Source: Chloroflexi bacterium GWB2_49_20 (GTDB taxonomy: Bacteria > Chloroflexota > Anaerolineae > Anaerolineales > Villigracilaceae). Taken from it: DNA of 64,000 nt. The translations under genes were made by a program, and so were the position numbers. The first letter of the stretch is position 1, and each line of letters starts with the position of its first letter. The stretch spans positions 1 to 64,000 of the forward strand of contig MGMF01000010.1 in NCBI GenBank assembly GCA_001796335.1, written 5' to 3'. Below are positions 41,181-48,825 of the stretch, in pieces. The notes beneath the pieces were generated by a model. The model was not told the DNA's origin. It ran no database searches and saw only the letters and a program-made list of their open reading frames with translations.

Positions 41181-43061
41181 ATGACAAGCATAACTGAATC
41201 CTTTCCCCGGAGAACGTCCTTTTTCAATCAAGTATTAACAATTTTACTTGGCGGGGCGATTCTATTTATACTTTCTGTTCTGTTGATTTCAGGTTCCTAC
41301 CAGTTATGGTTTGCAGGTCGAATAATGCCAGGGGTTTCAGTGGCAGGTGTGGATCTTTCAGGGATGGCTCAAGATGGAGCAGCGCTAAAATTAAGCCAGA
41401 ATATGGTGTATCCATATTCTGGCTTAATTCTGTTCCGGGATGGTGAAAAATATTGGGTGGCTTCTCCGGCTGAACTGGGATTGGTGTTTAACTCCGGCGG
41501 GAGTGTGCAGGCAGCATATCAAATTGGACGCTCGGGGGGGCTGTTAAAAGGTCTTTCAATACAAGTAAAATCATGGCGAGATGGATCGGATCTGCCTCCA
41601 GTCATTCTGTTTGATCAACGAGTGGCATATGCTTACCTGCAGAAGATTGCGTCAGAGATCGACCAGCCTGTAATTGAAGCTACCTTGACTTTGAACGGTA
41701 TTTTGGTTATTGCAACCAATGGGCAAAACGGCCGGCTGTTGAATGTTGATTCAACGATGGCTTTATTGAATGCTCAACTGCAATCTTTCAGTGATGGCGA
41801 AGTGCCATTGGTTATAGATGAGATTGCACCCGTTATTATGGATGTCAATTCCCAGGCGGATATACTACGCAGTTTATTAAGTTCCCCGTTGGTATTATCT
41901 TTACCAAATCCCCAGACAAATGATCCGGGGCCTTGGACGGTTGAACCTGCTGCATTGGCAAACATGTTGAGAATCGAACGAGTAAATAATGGTGATAGCG
42001 CAGTTTATTCCATCGGTTTCTATGATTCTCAATTATCGCCAATTTTGGATGAAATTGAGACAAGTATCCAAATTAAATCACAAAATGCGAAGTTCATATT
42101 TAATGATGAGACACGCCAATTGGAGTTGATCCAACCAGCGATAATCGGTAAGACTTTCAATCGGGAGGCAACCCTGACAGCAATTCAACAACAAGCCTTC
42201 CAGGGTGTGCATGAAATTTTTGTCGAAGTTAACCTGGACCCGCCTCTGGTTGGAGATGATGCCCAAGCGTCAGCATTCGGAATTACAGAATTGGTATCTA
42301 CGGGTACCACATATTTTTGGGGCTCCGGTGAGGAGCGAATCCAAAATATTCAGACAGCATCCAGCCGGTTCCATGGGTTATTAGTAGCACCAGGCGAAAC
42401 ATTTTCGATGGGGGATGCCCTGGGGGATGTCAGCCTGGAAAATGGTTATGCTGAAGCTTTGATAATCTATGATAACCGCACAATCAAAGGCGTTGGCGGT
42501 GGAGTATGCCAGGTAAGTACCACGTTGTTCAGAGCGGTATTCCTGGGGGGATATCCAGTTGCGGAACGCCATCCCCATGCCTATCGCGTTGGCTATTATG
42601 AGCAAACTTCTTCTGGAGCTCATGACGCTAGTTTAGCCGGACTGGATGCAACCGTATATGTACCATTAGTGGATTTTAAATTTACCAACGATACACCCTA
42701 CTGGTTGTTAATGGAGACTTATGTAAATGTCGCTGCAAGGCGACTTACCTGGAAATTTTACTCTACAAATGACGGACGCATTGTCGAGTGGAATACCAGT
42801 GGACCCCAGGATGTAATCCCCGCACCCGAACCCCTTTTCCAGGAAAATCCTGAATTGGGTGCATTCGAGATGAAGCAAGTGGATTGGTCTGCAGATGGTG
42901 CTGTAATTAATATCAACCGAACGGTTATTAAGAACGGTCAGGTTTATTTTGCAGACAAGTTTTATACTGCCTACTCCCCCTGGCAGGCAATATGCGAATA
43001 CGGAAGTGGAGTGGAAGATCCGAAAGCACGCGCTGCAGAAAAAGGATTATGCCAACCTTAG
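41181..43061 (+). CDS. VanW-family protein with peptidoglycan-binding-like repeats
   Basis: This 626-residue protein has one N-terminal membrane helix (about 18-40), a G-V-D-L-S-type repeat region (PGVSVAGVDLSGM...AALKL), and two weakly similar extracytoplasmic domains. The C-terminal VanW domain has NIQTASSRFHGLLVAPGETF, IKGVGGGVCQVSTTLF and ERHPHAYRVGYY. VanW is linked to vancomycin-resistance clusters and spore-coat-like proteins, with no agreed activity. The gene contains an 18-bp perfect inverted repeat near codon 70. Confidence 0.9.
   Translation: MTSITESFPRRTSFFNQVLTILLGGAILFILSVLLISGSYQLWFAGRIMPGVSVAGVDLSGMAQDGAALKLSQNMVYPYSGLILFRDGEKYWVASPAELGLVFNSGGSVQAAYQIGRSGGLLKGLSIQVKSWRDGSDLPPVILFDQRVAYAYLQKIASEIDQPVIEATLTLNGILVIATNGQNGRLLNVDSTMALLNAQLQSFSDGEVPLVIDEIAPVIMDVNSQADILRSLLSSPLVLSLPNPQTNDPGPWTVEPAALANMLRIERVNNGDSAVYSIGFYDSQLSPILDEIETSIQIKSQNAKFIFNDETRQLELIQPAIIGKTFNREATLTAIQQQAFQGVHEIFVEVNLDPPLVGDDAQASAFGITELVSTGTTYFWGSGEERIQNIQTASSRFHGLLVAPGETFSMGDALGDVSLENGYAEALIIYDNRTIKGVGGGVCQVSTTLFRAVFLGGYPVAERHPHAYRVGYYEQTSSGAHDASLAGLDATVYVPLVDFKFTNDTPYWLLMETYVNVAARRLTWKFYSTNDGRIVEWNTSGPQDVIPAPEPLFQENPELGAFEMKQVDWSADGAVININRTVIKNGQVYFADKFYTAYSPWQAICEYGSGVEDPKARAAEKGLCQP
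41389..41429 (+). repeat. 18-bp perfect inverted repeat inside the VanW coding region
   Basis: Left arm 41389-41406 (AATTAAGCCAGAATATGG), loop TGTAT, right arm 41412-41429 (CCATATTCTGGCTTAATT). All 18 positions pair. It encodes KLSQNMVYPYSGLIL-type sequence that fits the surrounding fold, so it is not an obvious insertion. Confidence 0.9.
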
Positions 43062-43104
43062 GCGTGGTAGAATTGCCATCAAATGAAAAAAACCGGAGAT
43101 AAAG

Positions 43105-43326
43105 ATGATCAGTAAAGAATTATTAGATATATTACGTTGCCCGGCCTGTGTTCGTGAAAAAGATGGCTTTCTGAAAATACATCAAGGGGAGTGGCTGATA
43201 TGCCAGGATTGCGATCGTAAATACCCGATCGTGGATGAAATTCCCGTAATGCTGATTGATGAGGGAGACAAATGGGTGGCGGTGCTGGAGAAAGATTTGC
43301 CGCTACCTCCTCCCCCCATGAAATAG
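43105..43326 (+). CDS. Trm112-family zinc-ribbon protein
   Basis: This 73-residue protein has two cysteine pairs, C12/C15 and C33/C36, in LLDILRCPAC and WLICQDCDRKYPIVDEIPVML. This matches the Trm112/UPF0434 (YcaR) family. Eukaryotic Trm112 activates methyltransferases; the bacterial role is not settled. GGAG precedes the ATG. The tail (PLPPPPMK) is short and Pro-rich. It runs straight into the HEAT-repeat gene. Confidence 0.88.
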   Translation: MISKELLDILRCPACVREKDGFLKIHQGEWLICQDCDRKYPIVDEIPVMLIDEGDKWVAVLEKDLPLPPPPMK

Positions 43327-43328
43327 TA

Positions 43329-43907
43329 ATGAATGCGGAAATTACATCCCTGTTGATCGAATTGACCAGCGGTGATGACCATCGGGCGGAACTAGCAGTC
43401 GCCGGATTGTCAGTTCATGGTTTTGAAGCTCTGCCAGGTCTTAAAGAGATGTTGATTTCTTCTGATGACGATACACGCTGGTGGGCTGTGCGAACCCTGG
43501 CGCAAATGGTAAATCCACCAATAGAATTTTTAATACTATCACTTGAAGATGAATCGCAGGAAGTGCGGCAATGTGCAGCGCTGGCAATATGCCATCACCC
43601 TGATGCCAGCGCTATAAGAAATTTGCTGAAAATGATGGCTGAGACTGAAACAGTTACGACAAATCTGGCAGCAACTGCATTAATAGCAATTGGCAAAGAC
43701 GCGATTCCGGGTTTGTTGGATCTTTTGCCAAACCTGAAGGATGTGAGCAGGATAGAAGCATATCGGGCAATTGCTTGCATCGAAGATCAGCGTTCGATCC
43801 CTGTATTGATGGCTGCTATGGACGAAGATTCTTTGGCGATAAACTATTGGGTTGAAGAAGGTCTAAACCGACTCGGGCTTGGAATGGTTTATCTGAAACC
43901 GGATTGA
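43329..43907 (+). CDS. HEAT-repeat protein
   Basis: This 192-residue all-helical protein has several HEAT-like pairs (WWAVRTLAQMVNPP, EVRQCAALAICHHPDASAI, ATALIAIGKDAIPGLLDLL, VSRIEAYRAIACIEDQRSIPVLMAAM). HEAT repeats bind proteins or phycobilin-type substrates; the partner is unknown. The ATG at 43329 lies two bases after the Trm112-like stop. A longer frame from 43272 lies inside that gene. Confidence 0.82.
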   Translation: MNAEITSLLIELTSGDDHRAELAVAGLSVHGFEALPGLKEMLISSDDDTRWWAVRTLAQMVNPPIEFLILSLEDESQEVRQCAALAICHHPDASAIRNLLKMMAETETVTTNLAATALIAIGKDAIPGLLDLLPNLKDVSRIEAYRAIACIEDQRSIPVLMAAMDEDSLAINYWVEEGLNRLGLGMVYLKPD

Positions 43908-43913
43908 AAATAT

Positions 43914-45401
43914 ATGGGCAACAAAATAGTGGAAATCTCAAAATTTAACAATAAAATTAAAAAACCGACTGCAACACAATTAATCACATGGGGGGTTGGA
44001 CTTGCAGCTGCTATTGCACTTTTTCTTTTTGCACGGAATTTTACAGCCTGTTGGAGGTTGACTTCATTGCCAGGAGTCCCTCCTCAAAACTGTGCCTTGG
44101 GTGATGGAAGTATAAATCCACAGACAAACCTAACTGGAACGAACGCACCCGGAGTCGGCACACCTTCTGTGGGAACCACCCCGACGGTCAGCGCTCCCAT
44201 GGTTGAGCTGCCACCGCCTTGGGACGGTGCCACCAGAGTCACTGTATTGATCATTGGTTTGGATTATCGGGACTGGGAAACTGGTACTGGCGCACCTCGC
44301 TCGGATACCATGATGCTTCTAACGATTGACCCGTTGACAAAAACTGCCGGCATGTTGTCGATCCCAAGAGATATGTGGGTGAACATACCAGATTTTGGAT
44401 ATAACCGGATCAATACGGCTTACTCACTGGGCGAGAGTTGGAAACTTCCTGGTGGAGGTCCTGGATTGGCAATGAAAACGGTTGAAGAATTCCTGGGAGT
44501 ACCCATTCAATATTATGCACAGGTGGATTTTCATACTTTTGAGCGCATCATCGACGAAATAGGCGGAGTCAGCGTTACGCCTTTGAAAACCGTAGCGGTT
44601 GACAGGCTGGGAGAAAATGATATACCGGTTACTTTGGAAGCTGGGATCATGTATGCTTTACCAGGGGATCTGGCCCTGGCTTATGCGCGAACTAGGCACA
44701 CGAAAGATGCGAGTGAAGATCTTGGAGATATCGATCGTGCCATGCGACAGCAAGATGTGATCCTGGGGATAAGACAACGTGTTTTGAACTACTGGCCCGA
44801 ACTGGTTCCCAAAATATACCCCCTTTACCAGGAGCTTTCTTCGGGCATTCATATGAATATGACTCTCGAAGATGCGCTTCGCCTGGCTTTGTTGGCGCGT
44901 GAGATAGATTTGAAGGACATCAACACTGGTGTCATTGATTTTCACATGGCGATTCCGATCACATTAACACTTCCAAACGGTGGAGGCCCTGCAGATGTAC
45001 TTAAACCCATTCCAGATCAAATCCGCCTCTTGCGTGACCAGATCTTCACATCTAGTGGAGCGCTAAGCCCAATGGCTAGTGGGGATCCCACGCAATTGAT
45101 GCAGGCAGAGGGATCTCGTGTTGCTGTTCTAAATGGTACCTACACAGAAGGTATAGCAGTTAGAACCGCTGACTATTTCAAATCTCAGGGGATGAATATC
45201 ACATCAACGGACAACTCGGGTGATAAAGTTGCGGTTACTGTACTTGTGGATCATTCCGGGAAACCATACCTATTGAAATACCTCATGGCAGTCATGAATA
45301 TTGGGTCATCGCAAGTGAGAACTCGCTTTGATCCGGATTCTGTTACAGATGTGGATATCATCATTGGCGATGATTGGGCTTATAAAAACCCCATGCCTTA
45401 A
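43914..45401 (+). CDS. LytR-CpsA-Psr (LCP) family protein with LytR C-terminal domain
   Basis: This 495-residue protein has one N-terminal membrane helix, a Thr/Pro linker and the LCP catalytic domain: RSDTMMLLTIDP, GMLSIPRDMWVNIPDFGYNRINTAYS, HTFERIIDEIGGV and LAYARTRHTKDASEDLGDIDRAMRQQ. The C-terminal LytR_C domain has VAVLNGTYTEGIAVRTADYF. LCP proteins attach wall polymers to peptidoglycan. It follows the HEAT gene by six bases and lacks a clear ribosome site. Confidence 0.93.
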   Translation: MGNKIVEISKFNNKIKKPTATQLITWGVGLAAAIALFLFARNFTACWRLTSLPGVPPQNCALGDGSINPQTNLTGTNAPGVGTPSVGTTPTVSAPMVELPPPWDGATRVTVLIIGLDYRDWETGTGAPRSDTMMLLTIDPLTKTAGMLSIPRDMWVNIPDFGYNRINTAYSLGESWKLPGGGPGLAMKTVEEFLGVPIQYYAQVDFHTFERIIDEIGGVSVTPLKTVAVDRLGENDIPVTLEAGIMYALPGDLALAYARTRHTKDASEDLGDIDRAMRQQDVILGIRQRVLNYWPELVPKIYPLYQELSSGIHMNMTLEDALRLALLAREIDLKDINTGVIDFHMAIPITLTLPNGGGPADVLKPIPDQIRLLRDQIFTSSGALSPMASGDPTQLMQAEGSRVAVLNGTYTEGIAVRTADYFKSQGMNITSTDNSGDKVAVTVLVDHSGKPYLLKYLMAVMNIGSSQVRTRFDPDSVTDVDIIIGDDWAYKNPMP

Positions 45402-45425
45402 AGGTTAGAATCGGGTAATTCACTT

Positions 45426-45454
45426 AAAGGTCTCTTTTATGGTGACCCTTTTTT
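45426..45454 (+). terminator. Terminator between convergent genes
   Basis: AAAGGTC pairs with GACCCTTT with one bulged C, followed by a T-run (45449-45454). It follows the LCP gene by about 25 bases and could also serve the convergent gene at 45495. Confidence 0.55.
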
Positions 45455-45494
45455 GTTTATAACAAATTTGAACAATCGTTACCTGGAATCTGTA

Positions 45495-46367
45495 TCAGGG
45501 TTGTTGAAAAATAAGAATCAGGCTACCCCAGGTCGTGTTGCCAGCTTCCACGGAGCAGGGAGGAGCGGTTAGATTGGATACTAATGCGCCACCCTTTGCA
45601 AGTTGAATGTTGTAGAAGACATCCGGTATCATTAGGAAATCAGCATAGCCATCCCCTAGCTCTGGTTTCAAGCCCGTAAAAAAATGTTCCTCACCAGTTG
45701 ACCATGTAATAATGATTTCGGTGCCAGGTATAGGCTGACCGGCAGAATTGGTTACTATCACCTGGAGCAGAAGAGATTTTTGGGGTGAATCGCAAATTGC
45801 CTGATTGGATTTCAATATAAAGGGCTCACCAAGTGTGGGTGAAGGTGTATGAGTTGGGCGAGGTGTGGGTGTATTTACGGAGGTGGGTAATTTGGATGGA
45901 GTTCCTGTGGATGACAGAGAAATACCATCCGGTGTTGATGTGGAAGTATTTCCCGTGGGCGTATTGCGGGTGGCTGTTTCCAATATTATACCGGTGGACT
46001 GCTTCAATGCATCTACCAGGTACGCTAGAAGATAAGCTGTACCCGTAGGATCACCAGCCGTCAGCAGGTTTTGAGCCTGGGTTGTGAGAGACTGGATTGG
46101 GTCAGGATCCCCAAGTAGCGCCAATCGTGCCTGGGCGCGCGCAAGATTATTACTTGAATAGTAAGCGGATGCAATTTGTGAGCGGAATTCATCTTTGAAA
46201 TCTGCGCGCATCGAGGCAGGAACAGTATTAACATATTTCACAGGAGCAACCACCCAAGAAATTATCAGACCAAGCAGAACCCCAATCACAACACCAGAAA
46301 GAAGGTACCAGTTCCCTTTTGTAGGAACGCCTTCTTCGTTTGTTCTTCGTCTGCGAGCCCTGCTCAT
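45495..46367 (-). CDS. Membrane-anchored protein with C-terminal beta-domain (paralogue 1)
   Basis: This 290-residue protein has a basic N-terminus (SRARRRR), one membrane helix (YLLSGVVIGVLLGLIISWVV), and an extracytoplasmic helical domain (PVKYVNTVPASMRADFKDEF, ARAQARLALLGDPDPIQSLT). A Thr/Pro linker and a C-terminal beta-sandwich follow, resembling an Ig/Big-like domain (LLLQVIVTNSAGQPIPGTEIIITW). I do not recognise a named family. The first 100 residues are clearly related to the upstream gene product. The start overlaps that gene's stop by four bases. Confidence 0.78.
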   Translation of the reverse strand: MSRARRRRTNEEGVPTKGNWYLLSGVVIGVLLGLIISWVVAPVKYVNTVPASMRADFKDEFRSQIASAYYSSNNLARAQARLALLGDPDPIQSLTTQAQNLLTAGDPTGTAYLLAYLVDALKQSTGIILETATRNTPTGNTSTSTPDGISLSSTGTPSKLPTSVNTPTPRPTHTPSPTLGEPFILKSNQAICDSPQKSLLLQVIVTNSAGQPIPGTEIIITWSTGEEHFFTGLKPELGDGYADFLMIPDVFYNIQLAKGGALVSNLTAPPCSVEAGNTTWGSLILIFQQP

Positions 46368-46720
46368 GGTGCGAGACCTCCAGAGATGGGTTGCCAGGTT
46401 TGTAGGGCTGTTGCCAGATTTTGGATTAGAACCAGGTCTTCGGGAGCGTACCCTATTTGGGTGGCATAGGCGAGAGACTGAATGGCAATTTCAACCGGTG
46501 GATCACTACCGAGTTGAGCAAGCTGACGGATGGCTTGCTCAACATCCTGAGTTGAATCAAATATCTCCGCGACCATCAGTACATAATCGGTGCGGTAATC
46601 ATAGCGTAAAGTATTGGGGGTAGTATCCAGGTATTCCACAGGACTGATTACCCAGCCGTAAACCAAACCAACAGACAATCCCAACAGGATTGCAAGCAGG
46701 AATTTTAACAAACGACTCAT
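46364..46720 (-). CDS. Membrane-anchored protein (paralogue 2, short form)
   Basis: This 118-residue protein has an N-terminal membrane helix (LLKFLLAILLGLSVGLVYGWVI) and a helical domain (SPVEYLDTTPNTLRYDYRTDYV, EQAIRQLAQLGSDPPVEIAIQSL) that matches the first half of the next gene product segment by segment. It lacks the linker and the beta-domain. The ATG at 46720 is preferred. A longer frame to 46891 runs through the SRP RNA gene and is not protein coding. Confidence 0.75.
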   Translation of the reverse strand: MSRLLKFLLAILLGLSVGLVYGWVISPVEYLDTTPNTLRYDYRTDYVLMVAEIFDSTQDVEQAIRQLAQLGSDPPVEIAIQSLAYATQIGYAPEDLVLIQNLATALQTWQPISGGLAP

Positions 46721-46781
46721 AAGATTATTTTGCCACAAAACTCTGAAAAAGAGTAGAGCGACCCCGCTGGTATAAAAATAT

Positions 46782-46882
46782 CCGGGCAGGCGAACCGGCG
46801 GCACCCAGAGATACCTCCTTACCGCTGCTTCCTCTCGGACCTGACGGGGTTCGCAGGGCCCTGCCGCGCCGGACCCGCCCGG
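46782..46882 (-). ncRNA. ffs: Signal recognition particle RNA (small bacterial type)
   Basis: The minus strand carries the conserved SRP54-binding apex GGTCCGAGAGGAAGCAGC (part of 46824-46845), with a GAGA tetraloop in place of the E. coli GGAA, both GNRA. The ends CCGGGC (46882) and GCCCGG (46782) pair to close a long rod of about 100 bases. No Alu domain is present. The RNA with Ffh guides nascent membrane proteins to the membrane. Exact ends are estimated from pairing. Confidence 0.93.
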
Positions 46883-46890
46883 ACGTGGCA

Positions 46891-46919
46891 AGGATAACCC
46901 AAGAAATGAGGTGTGTCAA
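46891..46919 (-). promoter_or_regulatory. Promoter of the SRP RNA gene
   Basis: On the minus strand TTGACA (46919-46914), a 17-bp spacer and TATCCT (46896-46891). The expected start site is at about 46884, which agrees with the 5' end from base pairing. Confidence 0.7.
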
Positions 46920-47112
46920 CAGATAAAATGGATTAGTCAGCAAGAAATAATGAGGTTGTCGGTAAGGGGCTGGGAAAGTATAATTTGAGAGCGAATAATT
47001 ATAGCCATTTCGGGAAGAAATTAGGTTTCTCCGGCCTGTATGGTGATCATACGCTGGATAACTTGGGGAAACCCAATATTTATTTCGATTTTGAAAGGGG
47101 GGGGAGTATCGT

Positions 47113-48282
47113 TTGATTATGAATAAACTAAAAGAATTATTTTTAATTGACCCAGACGTAACATTTTTGAATCATGGTTCATTCGGGGCGACACCCAAAC
47201 CTGTATTTTCCGTCTACCGGGACTGGCAATCACGTTTGGAAAGCCAACCAGTGCTATTCCTTGGACGGGAGTTGGATGGTTTGTTATTCGAAGCCAGGGA
47301 AAAATTAGGCCGATATCTGAATGCTGCGGCAGACGACTTGGTTTTTATACCGAATGCAACATTTGGAGTAAATGTCGTAGCGAGTTCGCTAAAGCTGGAC
47401 CAGGGCGATCAAATATTGACCAGTGATCATGAATATGGTGCTTGTGATTATTCCTGGGAGTCTGTTTGTAAAAAAACTGGCGTAAACTATATTCACCAGG
47501 CAATATCACTTCCAGTGCAAACGGATGAAGTAATTATTGAGGAATTTTGGCGGGGTGTTGTGCCGCAGACGAAGGTCATCTATTTGAGCATGATCACTTC
47601 ACCAACTGCCGTTCGTTTGCCTGTGGAGAAAATATGTGAGCGCGCCCGAAAAAATGGCATATTGACAGTAATAGATGCGGCACATGCCCCGGGGCAAATA
47701 CCTGTAGATTTACAAAGAGTTGGGGCGGATATTGTTTTTGGGAATTGTCACAAGTGGATGCTCAGCCCTAAGGGAGCAGCATTCCTGTATGTCCGAAAAG
47801 AGGTTCAGGAAATCATCGAACCTTTGGTAATGAGTTGGGGCATTCATGCGACACCAGAAACAAGCACCGGTTCTCGATTCATAGATATCTTGCAATGGAC
47901 TGGAACGAAGGATCCGTCTGCGTTTTTAAGTGTGCCAGCAGCCATTCAATTTATGCAGGATAACCACTGGGACAAAGTAAGATTTGAATGCCATCGACTA
48001 TTGCGCATAGCCATTGAACAGATATGCAATGTATCCAATAAGAAACCATTATATCCGCTTGAATCTGATTTTTATGCCCAGATGGGAATAGCTCCTCTGC
48101 CAGTTACAAACCTTACAGTGTTAAAATCCCGGTTATATGATGAATACAAGATTGAAGTTCCACTTATTCAATGGCGCGAGTCACAATTTGTACGAATATC
48201 AGTGCAAGGATACAATACCATGGAAGATGTTGATGTTTTGATCAAAGCGCTAAGAGAATTATTACCCCAATTAAAAAACTAA
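47113..48282 (+). CDS. Class V aminotransferase, isopenicillin-N-epimerase-like
   Basis: This roughly 389-residue PLP enzyme has FLNHGSFGATPKPV near the N-terminus, YLSMITSPTAVRLPVEKIC, VIDAAHAPGQIPVDL and the PLP lysine in FGNCHKWMLSPKGAAFLYV (K214). The branch includes isopenicillin N epimerase (CefD), ergothioneine lyases (EgtE) and desulfurases. No beta-lactam or ergothioneine genes are near, so the substrate is unknown. The start is a TTG with GGGGAG six bases upstream, or an ATG at 47119 with poorer spacing. A run of eight G precedes it. Confidence 0.85.
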   Translation: MIMNKLKELFLIDPDVTFLNHGSFGATPKPVFSVYRDWQSRLESQPVLFLGRELDGLLFEAREKLGRYLNAAADDLVFIPNATFGVNVVASSLKLDQGDQILTSDHEYGACDYSWESVCKKTGVNYIHQAISLPVQTDEVIIEEFWRGVVPQTKVIYLSMITSPTAVRLPVEKICERARKNGILTVIDAAHAPGQIPVDLQRVGADIVFGNCHKWMLSPKGAAFLYVRKEVQEIIEPLVMSWGIHATPETSTGSRFIDILQWTGTKDPSAFLSVPAAIQFMQDNHWDKVRFECHRLLRIAIEQICNVSNKKPLYPLESDFYAQMGIAPLPVTNLTVLKSRLYDEYKIEVPLIQWRESQFVRISVQGYNTMEDVDVLIKALRELLPQLKN

Positions 48283-48408
48283 AACTTTGAACCAATACAG
48301 GATGCCTGTACCATGTGAAAGATGATAGATGTCGCTGTTCAATTCCTGGCAAAAGATGTAATCTTATACGGGTGAATTGCTTTTTAAATTCAAATAAGGA
48401 GTCCTTCT

Positions 48409-48816
48409 ATGCAATTATATGTGGATAGTACCAAATGTTCAGGTTGTAATGCTTGCCGGGTGGCTTGCTCGCTGAATTTGTTTGGCGAAAGCAATCCAAA
48501 GAAATCAGCACTAGTCATTAAACCTCATTTTCCCGTACCCGGTGTATATGAGGTGAAGGTGTGTACTCAATGCGGAGATTGCGCAGCAGTATGTCCAGAG
48601 GAAGCCATAAAGCTAAATTCCAAAGGCGCCTGGTATGTTGACTTTGATCAATGTAATCTGTGCGAAGCCTGCGTTCCGGAATGTCCGGAAGATGTAATGT
48701 TCGTACGGGTAGAACTGGCTAATGCAGCCTGGAAGTGTGACCTTTGCGGAGATTGTGTGGACATGTGCGGTACCAGCGCGTTGTGGATCGAAGAAAAAGA
48801 AACAGCAGGAGTTTAG
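48409..48816 (+). CDS. 4Fe-4S ferredoxin-like electron-transfer subunit of AOR
   Basis: This 135-residue protein has four cysteine groups: CSGCNACRVAC, CTQCGDCAAVCP, CNLCEACVPECP and CDLCGDCVDMC. This is the polyferredoxin type that accompanies aldehyde ferredoxin oxidoreductases in anaerobes. It would take electrons from the AOR catalytic subunit that follows after nine bases. AAGGAG precedes the ATG. Confidence 0.92.
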   Translation: MQLYVDSTKCSGCNACRVACSLNLFGESNPKKSALVIKPHFPVPGVYEVKVCTQCGDCAAVCPEEAIKLNSKGAWYVDFDQCNLCEACVPECPEDVMFVRVELANAAWKCDLCGDCVDMCGTSALWIEEKETAGV

Positions 48817-48825
48817 GAGACAACG

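Noticed and set aside
46721-46891. N-terminal extension of the 118-residue membrane protein to an upstream start
   Set aside because: The stretch encodes the SRP RNA and its composition is not protein-like; the ATG at 46720 begins a normal membrane anchor.
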